The notes: generated by a model from the sequence alone, not told the origin. DNA of 49,883 nucleotides from Gammaproteobacteria bacterium (GCA_024641505.1 JAHECY010000019.1:1-49883), one strand, 5' to 3'. Shown: positions 9,374 to 19,092, numbered from the stretch's first letter. A program made the numbers and translations.

Positions 9374-10176
9374 GCATCACAGTCATGGATCGTTTACTGG
9401 AAATTATGCGCCGTCTGCGTGACCCGGAACGGGGATGCCCATGGGACCGTCAGCAAACCTACAAAACCATCTTGCCCTATACATTGGAAGAGGCTTATGA
9501 AGTCGCCGACGCCATCGATCGGGAACATTACGAAGATTTACGGGAAGAATTGGGTGACCTGTTGTTCCAAGTGGTGTTTTATGCACAAATTGCCACGGAG
9601 GAGGGACGTTTCCAGTTCCCGGACATCGTAGAGTCTATTTGCGACAAACTCGAACGACGGCATCCTCATGTCTTCGGTGATCACAATATTCCGGATGCCG
9701 AGACACAAACACGCGCCTGGGAACAACATAAAAAGCAGGAACGTGCCAATAAATCAGCACCGGGAAATGATGTCAGTTTGTTGCAGAATATTCCCACCAG
9801 CTTGCCGGCCATGGCGCGCGCCATGAAACTGCACCGGCGGGCGGCCACCGTCGGTTTCGATTGGCCGGATATTCACGGTGTCCTGGACAAGTTAGACGAG
9901 GAGGTTGGAGAGCTTAAACATGAGATCGCCACCGATGGCGACCGCGAGCGACTTCAGGATGAAATCGGTGATTTACTGTTCGTCACCACCATTCTGGCGC
10001 GTCACGCCGCCATTGATCCGGAATCCGCACTGCGTTCAGCCAATACCAAATTCGAACGCCGCTTTCGGGGTGTGGAACAGGAGCTTGCCCAACGTGGTAA
10101 AAATCTGCAAGATGCATCCCTCCAGGAAATGGATGCTATTTGGGATCATGTCAAACGGCACGAACGTAAAGGGTAG
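9370..10176 (+). CDS. mazG: Nucleoside triphosphate pyrophosphohydrolase MazG
   Basis: The 268-residue product hydrolyses (d)NTPs to the monophosphate and pyrophosphate and helps keep (p)ppGpp and damaged nucleotides low. It has two tandem MazG domains: the first contains 'GCPWD', 'YTLEEAYEV' and 'EELGDLLFQVVF' (metal-binding Glu/Asp), the second 'VGFDW', 'KLDEEVGELKHE' and 'DEIGDLLF'. It aligns over its length with the E. coli enzyme. The TTG start at 9370 overlaps the relA stop codon (TTGA); an ATG five codons later (9385) is an alternative and starts nearer the conserved region. Expression is probably coupled to relA. The TAG stop is part of an inverted-repeat element (10173-10308). Confidence 0.95.
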   Translation: MSITVMDRLLEIMRRLRDPERGCPWDRQQTYKTILPYTLEEAYEVADAIDREHYEDLREELGDLLFQVVFYAQIATEEGRFQFPDIVESICDKLERRHPHVFGDHNIPDAETQTRAWEQHKKQERANKSAPGNDVSLLQNIPTSLPAMARAMKLHRRAATVGFDWPDIHGVLDKLDEEVGELKHEIATDGDRERLQDEIGDLLFVTTILARHAAIDPESALRSANTKFERRFRGVEQELAQRGKNLQDASLQEMDAIWDHVKRHERKG

Positions 10177-10308
10177 GGTGCGTATGACGCACCGTTTCTG
10201 GCGGAAATGTGACACCCCCCGAAGGCGTGTATTACACGCTGATTTTTATGACAATTCCTGGCATAGTTTTCTATAAAGCAAAATGACGGTACGTAGTACG
10301 CACCCAAC
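10173..10308. repeat. MITE-like element 1, between mazG and hrpA
   Basis: About 136 bp with imperfect terminal inverted repeats: GTAGGGTGCGTA on the left and, reverse-complemented, GTTGGGTGCGTA on the right. Each end is itself palindromic (GGTGCGT..ACGCACC). A third palindrome with 7-bp arms lies inside (10225-10239). The mazG stop codon TAG (10174-10176) is within the left end. Related elements lie after hrpA. No transposase is encoded. Confidence 0.7.
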
Positions 10309-10344
10309 GCAGGTTCAATTACTTGTTTTACAAATTCTCGACCG

Positions 10345-13300
10345 GTGAATCCTTCAATTAAAAACCTCGGCCCTTTACTTCAGCAATGCATGCTGGGCGA
10401 CCAGTATCCATTGCGCCGTCAGCTGAACCGGATCAAAAAGATCAAAGACCCGGCACAGAAAAATTCCCGCATGACGGAGTTGTCCCAGCGCATTCAGGAT
10501 TCCTGCGCCAGACGCGCCAAGCGTGAACAATTGCGGCCAACGATCACATTCGATCAGGCCTTACCTATAGTTACCCGAGGCGATGAAATACTTGCGGCCT
10601 TGCAGGCACATCAGGTGATCGTTGTCTGCGGCGAGACTGGCTCGGGGAAGACCACACAGCTGCCCAAACTCTGCCTGCAGGCCGGTCGTGGCATCGCCGG
10701 CATGATTGGACACACCCAGCCCCGCCGAATCGCCGCCCGCGCTATGGCTGACAGAATCGCCGAGGAGCTTGCCACGCAAGTAGGCGCTTACGTTGGTTAT
10801 AAGGTACGGTTTAATGACCAGGTGAGCGAGTCCTGCTACATTAAACTCATGACCGATGGCATATTGCTGACGGAAATCCAGCAAGATCGATTTCTCAACC
10901 AATATGACACCTTGATTATCGACGAAGCCCATGAACGCAGCCTGAATATCGATCTATTACTTGGTTACATCAAGAACATTCTGCCCAAACGTCCGGATCT
11001 GAAAGTTATTATCACTTCCGCCACCATTGATCCGGAACGCTTCGCGGCGTTTTTTGAAGCGCCCATAATTTCGGTTTCCGGTCGTGTGTATCCGGTGGAG
11101 GTGCGTTATCAACCACCGGAAGAACTGGACGAAAATGCGGATGAAAACGCCTTTGAAAAAGCAGTACTCGACGCCATTGCGGAACTCACCCGAGAACCGG
11201 AAGGTGATATTCTGGCGTTTTTTTATGGCGAAAACGCCATTCGGCAATGCCACAAATTCGTGCAGAAACGGCATGGCCATCGGTATGAGGTACTGCCGTT
11301 GTACTCGCGGCAAACCACCCAGGAACAGAATCGCATCTTTCATCCCGGTCAACGGCCTCGCATTATTTTGGCAACCAATGTGGCGGAAACATCGCTAACC
11401 GTTCCCGGAATACGCTACGTAATTGATACCGGTGATGCCCGTATCAGCCGCTACAGTTACCGATCGAAGGTGCAGCGCTTGCCCGTGGAAAAAATATCCC
11501 AAGCCAGTGCCAATCAACGTGCCGGGCGCTGTGGGCGCCAGCAGGACGGTATCTGCATCCGGTTGTACAGCGAAGAGGATTTTCTTAACCGTCCCGTGTT
11601 TACCGAGCCGGAAATTTTGCGGGCCAATCTGGCGGGCGTCATCCTGCGCATGCACACCCTGGGCATGGGCGATATGGATGCTTTTCCATTCGTCGAAGCA
11701 CCGGACAGCCGTTTTATTAGAGACGGAATCCGGGTCCTCCAGGAATTACAGGCTCTGGACAGTCACGGTGAAATCACGCCCTTGGGCCGGCAGCTCAGTC
11801 GGTTACCGGTCGATCCACGTATCGGCAGGATTCTGCTGGCGGCCGGCCAGTACCATTGTGTCCGAGAGATGCTTGCCATTGCCGCATTACTCAGTATTCA
11901 GGACCCACGTGAATCTGCAGTGGAGATTCGCGATAAGGCTCGATTGCAACATCAAACCTTCAGTGACGACAAGTCCGATTTTGTCGCTATTCTCAATTTG
12001 TGGCATTGGCATCAGGAGCAACGGAAATCTCTGTCTAACAGGGCCTGGCGTCGTGCATGCGGCGAGATTTTTGTTTCGGCTTTACGCATGCAGGAATGGG
12101 CGGATGTACGCCACCAACTGGCGCAAATGTTGCGTGAACAGGAGTTTCGCATCAACCAGGTCGCCGCAAGCTACGAGGAGTTACATAAAGCCTTGCTTAC
12201 CGGATTTGTCAGCCATATCGCTGAATTCACCGAAGACCACGCATATCGCGGTGCGCGTAACCGCACCCTGTATCTGCATCCCTCTTCAGTGTTGTCCGGA
12301 AAAACACCAAAATGGATATTTTCAGCGCAGGTCACGGAAACCTCGCGCACCTGGGCGGTTTATAGCGCACAGATTGAACCCGCATGGGCTGCCGAAGTCG
12401 GCCAGCATGTCGCGCGCAGCTCGTACTACGATCCTTATTGGGACGCCAAACAAGGTCAGGTTTTCGGCCTGGAAAACGTTGTCATGTACGGGCTAACGGT
12501 TATCGCCGGTAGACGCATTTATTACGGGAAAATCGATCCGCAACTGTGCCGGGAGTTGTTTATTCGTGAAGGCTTGGTGATGGGAAATTTGTCGGCACCT
12601 TTCGCATTTGTACAATACAATGCAAAGGAGATGAAGGCCGCCACTATTGTTGAAGACAAACTGCGGCGTTTAGGCATCGTGGATGCAGAAGAGAAACTTC
12701 GCGAATTTTATCAACGCCATATCCCGGAGCACATTATTTCCCTTTCTGAGCTCAAGGCGTGGCTGCAGACGGAACCCGGCGCCGAACATAGGCTGCAGGC
12801 ATCAGCCGCAGACTTTCTTGCGCAGTTGCAATCACAACCGGACCATCCAGATCATCTGACTATCGGCCGTCATGACTATGCCCTCAGTTACCGCTTCGAG
12901 CCCGGCGCGGAAGACGATGGCGTATCATTGCATATTCCACTGATGTTGTTGAATCAACTACACACCGATTATTGCGACTGGCTGGTACCGGGATTACTCG
13001 AAGAGAAAATCATTCAATTAATTAAATCGCTGCCAAAACCTTTGCGCCGAAATTTCGTTCCCGCGCCAGATTTTGCGCGTGCCGCAATACAACGGCTTGA
13101 ATACCGCAAAGGCAATCTTTACTTGTCTGTTGCCACGGCTTTGAAAGGTATGACCGGCATCCAGTTGCAACTCACTGATTGGGGACTCACGGACCTGCCG
13201 ACGCACCTGCACATGAACTATAAATTGGAAAATAACGAGGGAAAACTGATTGCGCAGGGACGTGACCTAAAATATCTGCAGCAACAATACCATGCCCAGG

Positions 13301-14217
13301 CGGCTCAGAGTTTTAACCAGCGATTCGATTGGTCGATCGAGAGTCAGGGACATCGGACCTGGGATTTTGACACACTGCCTGTGCAACTGCATCAACAGGT
13401 GCAAGGCATTGATTGCGTAGGATATCCGGCGCTGGTGGATCATGGCGATTCGGTAGCAGTCAAGGTATTCGACAATAAGGCAGCGGCACAGCGTGCCATG
13501 GTATCGGGATTAACTCGACTTTTTATGCTTGATCTTGGCGAACAGGAAAAATATCTTCACAAGAATTTGCCCCAGATAGGCAAAATATGTCTGCTCTGTG
13601 GCGCTCTGATGCCTTGCGCGGAGGTTCGAGAAGCCATCATTGACGTCACCTTTCGGTCAACCTTCTTAGGTGCCGACGGGGACATCAGGACCCGGGAACA
13701 ATATCGCGTGCGGCGCGACAGCCAGCGCGCCGCGTTGTTTAACAATGGCAGTGAATTGTGCCTGTTGATTCATGACATCCTGAATAGTCGTAAAGAACTT
13801 CTCGCATTGCTTGATCAACAGCGCAACCCGGTCTATCTGGCAACAGTAAAGGATATAAAACAGCAGTTGCAGGAACTTTTCGCCGGAAACTTCATCGCCG
13901 ACATTGCCTATCGGAATTTGCAGCAAATGCCAAGGTATTTAAAGGCGGCCAGGATACGACTGGATAAATTGCCGGGCAGAGTGGATAAGGACACCAAATT
14001 ACAAGCGGAATATACCGCGGTTGCCGCCAGTTACTCAGTTCTGAGCGCCCATCCTGAGGTGAATGCCCGGCACGCCGAGGATATTGAACAGTTTCGTTGG
14101 ATGCTTCAAGAGTTGCGGGTAGCATTATTCGCGCAAGAGGTGCGTACACCCACTCCTATTTCGACGGCCCGGATCGAGAAATTCATCATCGCTACCGGCT
14201 TGAAGCAATATCTGTAG
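10345..14217 (+). CDS. hrpA: ATP-dependent RNA helicase HrpA
   Basis: A 1290-residue DEAH-box helicase, about the length of E. coli HrpA (1300) and alignable with it end to end. Motifs visible: Walker A GETGSGKTT (about 95-103), 'TQPRR' (Ia), DEAH in 'IIDEAHERS' (about 191-199), SAT in 'ITSATIDP', 'ATNVAETSLT', and 'QRAGRCGR' (motif VI). Then come the helicase-associated domain and the long HrpA-specific C-terminal region (DUF3418), with conserved 'LIKSLPKPLRRNFVPAP'. HrpA is linked to resolving collided or stalled ribosomes on mRNA. The start is a GTG at 10345 with a poor ribosome-binding site; an internal ATG about 15 codons later is possible. The stop TAG is the tip of a MITE-like element. 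Confidence 0.95.
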   Translation: MNPSIKNLGPLLQQCMLGDQYPLRRQLNRIKKIKDPAQKNSRMTELSQRIQDSCARRAKREQLRPTITFDQALPIVTRGDEILAALQAHQVIVVCGETGSGKTTQLPKLCLQAGRGIAGMIGHTQPRRIAARAMADRIAEELATQVGAYVGYKVRFNDQVSESCYIKLMTDGILLTEIQQDRFLNQYDTLIIDEAHERSLNIDLLLGYIKNILPKRPDLKVIITSATIDPERFAAFFEAPIISVSGRVYPVEVRYQPPEELDENADENAFEKAVLDAIAELTREPEGDILAFFYGENAIRQCHKFVQKRHGHRYEVLPLYSRQTTQEQNRIFHPGQRPRIILATNVAETSLTVPGIRYVIDTGDARISRYSYRSKVQRLPVEKISQASANQRAGRCGRQQDGICIRLYSEEDFLNRPVFTEPEILRANLAGVILRMHTLGMGDMDAFPFVEAPDSRFIRDGIRVLQELQALDSHGEITPLGRQLSRLPVDPRIGRILLAAGQYHCVREMLAIAALLSIQDPRESAVEIRDKARLQHQTFSDDKSDFVAILNLWHWHQEQRKSLSNRAWRRACGEIFVSALRMQEWADVRHQLAQMLREQEFRINQVAASYEELHKALLTGFVSHIAEFTEDHAYRGARNRTLYLHPSSVLSGKTPKWIFSAQVTETSRTWAVYSAQIEPAWAAEVGQHVARSSYYDPYWDAKQGQVFGLENVVMYGLTVIAGRRIYYGKIDPQLCRELFIREGLVMGNLSAPFAFVQYNAKEMKAATIVEDKLRRLGIVDAEEKLREFYQRHIPEHIISLSELKAWLQTEPGAEHRLQASAADFLAQLQSQPDHPDHLTIGRHDYALSYRFEPGAEDDGVSLHIPLMLLNQLHTDYCDWLVPGLLEEKIIQLIKSLPKPLRRNFVPAPDFARAAIQRLEYRKGNLYLSVATALKGMTGIQLQLTDWGLTDLPTHLHMNYKLENNEGKLIAQGRDLKYLQQQYHAQAAQSFNQRFDWSIESQGHRTWDFDTLPVQLHQQVQGIDCVGYPALVDHGDSVAVKVFDNKAAAQRAMVSGLTRLFMLDLGEQEKYLHKNLPQIGKICLLCGALMPCAEVREAIIDVTFRSTFLGADGDIRTREQYRVRRDSQRAALFNNGSELCLLIHDILNSRKELLALLDQQRNPVYLATVKDIKQQLQELFAGNFIADIAYRNLQQMPRYLKAARIRLDKLPGRVDKDTKLQAEYTAVAASYSVLSAHPEVNARHAEDIEQFRWMLQELRVALFAQEVRTPTPISTARIEKFIIATGLKQYL

Positions 14218-14294
14218 AGTGCGGATCACCCTTGGTTTCTCCTATGCTTGGAGCTTCCTCAAGATCACAAGACGGTGCGTAATACGCACCCTAC
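14214..14294. repeat. MITE-like element 2, at the hrpA stop codon
   Basis: About 81 bp. The left end GTAGAGTGCG includes the hrpA stop codon (TAG, 14215-14217); the right end, reverse-complemented, reads GTAGGGTGCGTA and is followed internally by the palindrome ACGCACC/GGTGCGT (14274-14290). The left copy has one mismatch in its first ten bases. Same family as the elements at 10173 and 14380. Confidence 0.6.
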
Positions 14295-14379
14295 AATCTG
14301 TGCCGCTGATTCGTATACATGAACATTTTTTCAAAGACTCGCACCCCTTGCCAGAACAAGAATGCCGCATTGTATATTA

Positions 14380-14473
14380 GTAGGGTGCGTACAACGCACC
14401 GTGCTTTACATGCCAGACGAAGAAGCAGTGAATGCGCTTCGCAAAATCCGAAGCGTAATGTGAGGCACCCTAC
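14380..14473. repeat. MITE-like element 3, at the hydrolase stop codon
   Basis: About 94 bp with perfect 9-bp ends GTAGGGTGC (14380-14388) and its complement GCACCCTAC (14465-14473). The left end continues as the palindrome GGTGCGT...ACGCACC. An internal hairpin has arms CGCTTCG and CGAAGCG (near 14431-14452). The right end supplies the TAG stop codon of the minus-strand hydrolase gene. Confidence 0.7.
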
Positions 14474-15879
14474 AGGCTCTTGAAGGTGGAGATCTGAATG
14501 AAATCGTGCAGAAAGCGTTTCTGCCCCGGTGACTCGGCATAAACCAGAGAGAACACGAAATTTGATGGCAAATTGCCCTTCGCCAGCAGCTTACGTCCCA
14601 CCAATTTGGTACCTGCGATATCAAATCGGCTTTCATCCGCATAAATAGCGATGTCTCCGGATATTCTACCATTGGTAATACGCACATCGGAATTCACGGC
14701 ATTGATTCCCTGATCACGACCATCAATGACGACATTCTCCAGATCTATAATCGAATTTCGAACAACAAGCTTGTCAGCGAAAACGTTGCGTAAGGTTATA
14801 TTTTTGCAGTCGTTGATTTCAATGGTCGTATAGCTGCCATCCACCACCAGATTAGATTGTTCATTACAGCTCAACATGGCTTCTTTAGCGCCGGCCTGCG
14901 CCTTATTCTCGTGAGTATCCAGCACCGACAGCTTACCAGTAAGAAAATCGATGACATACTTGTTAAACGTTTCCACAGCCTCGCGCATCGGTGCATGCCC
15001 AACGCCGGGAATAATACGCAGATCCGCCGTGGGTAGTATTTCGTCCAACACCTTGCCGGTGCGCACTGGCGTCACCGGGTCCCGCTCCCCCCAAATCAAC
15101 AAGGTTTGTTGTTTAATGCGCGGGATAATAGCGCTGAAATCCTCGAGCACCAGCGACAGAGCGGCTATTTTCACAGGATCACCGCCCAACAGGGTATTGC
15201 GTAGCGGTGGGGTATTCAACACCAATTGCGGACCGATATTGACAAATTCTGAGGCGTCTATGAAGAAATTGATGATTGATCTGACGTCCGACGCCATGGT
15301 TTCATAGACCTCAGGAACCTGTTTATCGACCGCGGAGCCGGCCAGATATTTCTCGAACGCCACCTTGTGCAGAATGCCAGCGGCATCGACCAGCACCAGT
15401 CTTGCCACATCTTCCGGATAAGTCGCTGTGTAGCGAGCTGCAATAGCGCCGCCCATGGAATGACCCACCAGAAAGAACTGCCTACCAACCAGTTTTTGCG
15501 TGATAAAATGCAAGAATTCGGTATAGGTGGCCGGAGAATATAGATTGTTACCCTTGTCGGAACGGCCGAAGCCCGGCAGGTCAAACGTAATGACATGAAA
15601 ACGTTTTGCCAGAACCGGAATTAAATGCTCCCAATCTCTGGCACCACCATTCCCCAGGCCATGCACCAGGACCACGGTGAACTTGTGCTCTTTTCCCACT
15701 TCGTAAACAAATACGCGATCATTGAACACCGGTTCCTGTACGAAGGACGCACTCCCTCCCGGCAAATGAAGCCAGCTATCACTGGCAAGCGCCGGCAATG
15801 ACAGGAACGCAGCGGCAACCATCATTAACAAACAGAAAAATTGTGCGATTCTGACCGGGAAAAATAATTGATGACGCAT
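14470..15879 (-). CDS. Exported alpha/beta hydrolase with C-terminal repeat extension
   Basis: A 469-residue protein with a signal peptide (hydrophobic segment and 'PALAS' cleavage region near residue 32), so it acts in the periplasm or outside the cell. The hydrolase domain covers about 60-320: 'VLVHGLGNGG' (oxyanion region), nucleophile Ser in GHSMGG, acid in 'GERDPVTP' and catalytic His in 'GVGHAPM'. The substrate is unknown; the fold fits esterases, C-C hydrolases and haloperoxidases. Residues about 340-469 are an unusual extension with a regular alternation of N, D, I and V ('NITLRNVFADKLVVRN', 'LENVVIDG', 'VRITNGRISG') that looks like right-handed beta-helix rungs. The gene ends in a MITE-like repeat shared with the convergent hrpA region. 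Upstream (minus strand) is an HDOD gene, 28 bp away, so the two may be co-transcribed. Confidence 0.85.
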   Translation of the reverse strand: MRHQLFFPVRIAQFFCLLMMVAAAFLSLPALASDSWLHLPGGSASFVQEPVFNDRVFVYEVGKEHKFTVVLVHGLGNGGARDWEHLIPVLAKRFHVITFDLPGFGRSDKGNNLYSPATYTEFLHFITQKLVGRQFFLVGHSMGGAIAARYTATYPEDVARLVLVDAAGILHKVAFEKYLAGSAVDKQVPEVYETMASDVRSIINFFIDASEFVNIGPQLVLNTPPLRNTLLGGDPVKIAALSLVLEDFSAIIPRIKQQTLLIWGERDPVTPVRTGKVLDEILPTADLRIIPGVGHAPMREAVETFNKYVIDFLTGKLSVLDTHENKAQAGAKEAMLSCNEQSNLVVDGSYTTIEINDCKNITLRNVFADKLVVRNSIIDLENVVIDGRDQGINAVNSDVRITNGRISGDIAIYADESRFDIAGTKLVGRKLLAKGNLPSNFVFSLVYAESPGQKRFLHDFIQISTFKSL

Positions 15880-15907
15880 TCAGTAATAAGTGCTTAAAGA
15901 TTTAGGA

Positions 15908-16804
15908 TTAACCATTGGCGGCTTTAGGTAGAAATATCTCCCGTGCTTCGTTAAACTGCAGATCCGCTTCAGCACATATTTCCTCGGCATGATCTTCCGT
16001 GAAATTCAACAGCCGCAGTGCTGCGGGATGATAATTCAACGTCTTCTCCGACACATACTCCACCAGGTTTGCGTGTTTGGCCAAAATATTTGCCACATGT
16101 ACGATGGCGCATTCCTGGCGAAACTTCTCCGCCAGCGCCGGCTCATGGTGGTATTGCACCGTTTGGATAAGACTGTCCGGTAGTTTCCAATAGCGGAGCA
16201 GGGCGCTACCCAGTTCCGCATGGTCAAACCCCAGCAATCGGCGTTCAGCCACTTGAATGTCGATATCTTCCCGCCCTGCCTGTACCATGCAATTACGTAA
16301 TTGTTTGGGCAATTTCAAAAACATGATTAGATGCCCGATATCATGCAACAATCCGGCTACGAATAAACGCTCACTGTGCAACACCTTGTTACGGGTCGCC
16401 AAAATACGCGCACAAACGCCAGTATATAAGCTGTGGTTCCAGAAACTGGTCATATTAGCCAGATCCAGGGGAATATGGTCGAATGCCTCAATGGCGGACG
16501 TTGCCAGCACCAAATCCCGCAGTTCACGCAGACCGATAACTGTGATGGCTCGGGAAACGGTCTCAATACTGGATGGAAATCCATAGAAGGCGCTGTTTGC
16601 GATTCGCAACAAACGGGCGGTCAGACTGGTATCCTGGGCGATGATTTCTCCGATCTCCGCCGCGGTACTGTTTTCATTCTCAACCAGATTCAGTATCCGA
16701 TAATACACCGCCGGCATGGTAACCAGGGTGGTAATCTCCTTCACAATCGCGTCCACCGTAAGGATTTCCTCTTGATGATGACGTGTTTGTTCTTTCTGGC
16801 TCAT
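15908..16804 (-). CDS. HDOD domain signalling protein
   Basis: A 298-residue soluble protein consisting almost entirely of an HDOD domain (about 20-225). Characteristic segments are 'AQDTSLTARLLRIANSAFYG', 'SRAITVIGLRELRDLVLA' and 'AGLLHDIGHLIMF'. HDOD proteins are degenerate relatives of HD phosphohydrolases used as scaffolds in signal transduction, often with c-di-GMP or chemotaxis components; catalysis is usually not expected, although an HD pair is present here. It is a clear paralogue of the protein at 20309-21181. It starts at an ATG and is followed by the hydrolase gene on the same strand. Confidence 0.9.
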   Translation of the reverse strand: MSQKEQTRHHQEEILTVDAIVKEITTLVTMPAVYYRILNLVENENSTAAEIGEIIAQDTSLTARLLRIANSAFYGFPSSIETVSRAITVIGLRELRDLVLATSAIEAFDHIPLDLANMTSFWNHSLYTGVCARILATRNKVLHSERLFVAGLLHDIGHLIMFLKLPKQLRNCMVQAGREDIDIQVAERRLLGFDHAELGSALLRYWKLPDSLIQTVQYHHEPALAEKFRQECAIVHVANILAKHANLVEYVSEKTLNYHPAALRLLNFTEDHAEEICAEADLQFNEAREIFLPKAANG

Positions 16805-17211
16805 AAATCAACGACCATTTCCAAATTACCCGCAAGGAGTGCGGGCGCAAGAGTCTTAGTCAATTTGTGTGAAAAGCATATCATATATACAAATAATGTC
16901 TTGTGGCGAATTTGTTTTTCCGTGCAACAAAACCGGTTAACTCTACATATGTTTTCGTTCCGGGATTTCCTGTTGCGTAGAAATTTCTTGTGATGGAGAC
17001 CGCAAATTCACCAAAAAACGTGGCGTATCATGGTGGAAACGTTTATTTTCTGCGGTAACCTAATGATTATTAATAATATTTAAGGCTGCGGGGCTTTAGT
17101 TCGATGCTGAACATGCTCCCTAATTTGATGCTAAATATATAGAGTTCGATACCGATCTACTACTGCATGGTTTAGCAAAGTTCCTTCACCCCATTTCCTG
17201 GCAGGTAATTT
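16805..17211. other. Divergent intergenic region, no gene seen
   Basis: An AT-rich gap between the divergent HDOD and LOG genes. It must contain promoters for both, but no clear box pair can be chosen. No RNA gene is recognised. Confidence 0.5.
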
Positions 17212-17892
17212 ATGGTCGACGATTTTAAAGGTAATGAAGCGTGGCGAATTCTGCGCATTCTCAGTGAATTTATCGAAGGCTTTGATAAATTGGATGACAT
17301 CAAGGACGGCGTGTCCATATTCGGTTCGGCTCGCATCAAACCGGAAGACCCCCATTATCAAGACACTATTCGCATCGCGACATTGCTGTCGGAGCACGGT
17401 TTCACCATTATTACCGGCGGTGGTCCAGGTATTATGGAGGCAGGGAACAAAGGCGCCTTTGAAAATAACGGTGCTTCCGTCGGATTGAATATTCAGTTGC
17501 CGAAAGAAAGTCGTAATGATTACCAAACAAAATCATTGTACTTCCGATATTTTTTCGCGCGCAAAGTGATGTTTGTCAAACATTCCATCGGTTATGTCTG
17601 CATGCCCGGGGGATTCGGTACCTTGGACGAATTTTTCGAAGCATTGACCTTGATGCAGACCTGTAAGATATATCCACTGCCCCTGATTCTCTATGGTCAC
17701 GATTACTGGGATGGTCTGGTGAGTTGGATGCGAACCTCAATGTTGAGAAAAGGTACGATATCTGAAGAGGATTTTTCGTACATCCGAATAACCGACAGCC
17801 CCGAGGAAGTGTTGACCATTCTGCTGGAGCATCGTCAATGGAAGGATCTGAAACGGCGTAAAGATGAGCACAAACTCGAAGCCATCCCATGA
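17212..17892 (+). CDS. LOG family protein (TIGR00730-type)
   Basis: A 226-residue cytosolic Rossmann-fold protein. The two family motifs are present: 'GGGPGIMEAGNKGAF' starting near residue 69 and P-G-G-F-G-T-L-D-E at 132-140, with an upstream 'FGSARI'. Proteins with this signature are phosphoribohydrolases that release the base from nucleoside 5'-monophosphates (cytokinin activation in plants, purine salvage or nucleotide clearance in bacteria); older records call them lysine decarboxylases, which is considered wrong. The gene stands alone, convergent with the Kelch gene at a distance of 4 bp. A hairpin with arms TCAGGGC/GCCCTGA spans the junction but has no T-run. Exact substrate unknown. 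Confidence 0.88.
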   Translation: MVDDFKGNEAWRILRILSEFIEGFDKLDDIKDGVSIFGSARIKPEDPHYQDTIRIATLLSEHGFTIITGGGPGIMEAGNKGAFENNGASVGLNIQLPKESRNDYQTKSLYFRYFFARKVMFVKHSIGYVCMPGGFGTLDEFFEALTLMQTCKIYPLPLILYGHDYWDGLVSWMRTSMLRKGTISEEDFSYIRITDSPEEVLTILLEHRQWKDLKRRKDEHKLEAIP

Positions 17893-17896
17893 CGCC

Positions 17897-18964
17897 TCAG
17901 GGCAATAGCCGGCCGGCAGCGCCCTGAGATACGGTCTCCACGGTATTCAGTACCTGTTGGTCACTGATACCTCCGGCGATGTATACCCGGTTGCCGTCAA
18001 CTGCTACCGCCGCGGCGCTGCGTGCGGTGTGCAATGGCAATGCATCGCGCCAACTGTCTACTTCACCAAAAGGATTAACCGCAGCATATTCAACCGAGTC
18101 GAGCCGCGCCGCGCCATTGTGACCACCGGCGATATAGAGATACGAACCGAGACTGAATGCAGATGCCATAAAGCGTGGCACCGACAAAGGTCCACCGCTC
18201 ATGCGCCAGTTACCGATACTGGCGTCTTGACGCACCGGCGCCAATTCCACATCACCGAAGGAAACGCTATCAGAGTTCTGCATATGTCCTCCAAGCAGCA
18301 CCAGGAAATGCTTGAACAGCGTTGCGGAATGAATGTAACGGTCCACTACGGCTTCGTTAGCTTCGGTCACCCATGCGCCCAGGGTGCCATCCTCGGCAAT
18401 ATGCGCACGTTCCATGGTTCGCAGGAACTTGCCATTGTAACCGCCAAGCGCGTAGATATACCCGTTATACACCACTGCCTTGAGTCCACGGCGCGGCGTG
18501 TTCATGCCGGCAAGTGGCTCCCATGGACTTAGTGATCCATTGGGCAATACGTGCGCACGCTCCACGGTGGCTACCGGTCGGTTATTATCACCCAGATCGC
18601 CGCTGCCACCCCCCAATGCGTAAAGATAGTCACCCTGTGCGACAGTCGCCAGGTAAAAACGACCCTGGCTGAGAGCACTGGTCCGGTGCCAGGAGCCCAG
18701 TGATCCATCAGCGCCGATTGCGGAAAACTCCACGGTGTCAACATATCGACCCTGACCATCAACGCCCCCGACAATATATAAATAGCCACGATGTGCGACC
18801 GCACTGAGCGCGCGGCGTGGCAAATCAAACGCACGAGTTGTATTCCAGAATACAGCGCCTGCCGTGGGGCTTGAGGGCTGTAGGTTCCCGACAACTAGAA
18901 GCCCCACGACGACAGCGGTAATCGTCATGGCAACAACTAACGGTATTGCATCCCGTTTCAACAA
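17897..18964 (-). CDS. Membrane-anchored Kelch-repeat beta-propeller protein
   Basis: A 355-residue protein with one N-terminal hydrophobic segment (about 8-27) acting as a signal anchor or uncleaved signal, followed by six Kelch blades. Each blade shows the 'Y(L/I)Y..GG' double glycine and a downstream conserved Trp ('G.W'), at roughly 45-50-residue spacing. The blades probably close into one six-bladed propeller in the periplasm that binds a protein or glycan. No catalytic domain is attached. It lies 128 bp downstream of the outer-membrane barrel gene on the same strand, so the two may be functionally linked, though no common promoter is proven. Confidence 0.85.
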   Translation of the reverse strand: MLKRDAIPLVVAMTITAVVVGLLVVGNLQPSSPTAGAVFWNTTRAFDLPRRALSAVAHRGYLYIVGGVDGQGRYVDTVEFSAIGADGSLGSWHRTSALSQGRFYLATVAQGDYLYALGGGSGDLGDNNRPVATVERAHVLPNGSLSPWEPLAGMNTPRRGLKAVVYNGYIYALGGYNGKFLRTMERAHIAEDGTLGAWVTEANEAVVDRYIHSATLFKHFLVLLGGHMQNSDSVSFGDVELAPVRQDASIGNWRMSGGPLSVPRFMASAFSLGSYLYIAGGHNGAARLDSVEYAAVNPFGEVDSWRDALPLHTARSAAAVAVDGNRVYIAGGISDQQVLNTVETVSQGAAGRLLP

Positions 18965-19092
18965 AAGATTTGAACTCCGTCAGTGACCCAGCACTAATGT
19001 AACCGAATTAGCGCCTGGAAATCAGCAAAGAAGTACCATGCCGTTGTCCGAAATTCAGGAAATCAACGGCACTTGGAGCATAACCGAGATGA

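Noticed and set aside
11423-12496. A 357-codon plus-strand frame inside hrpA
   Set aside because: It lies in another frame of a gene with continuous, full-length similarity to HrpA and encodes an Arg/Cys-rich sequence with no recognisable pattern.
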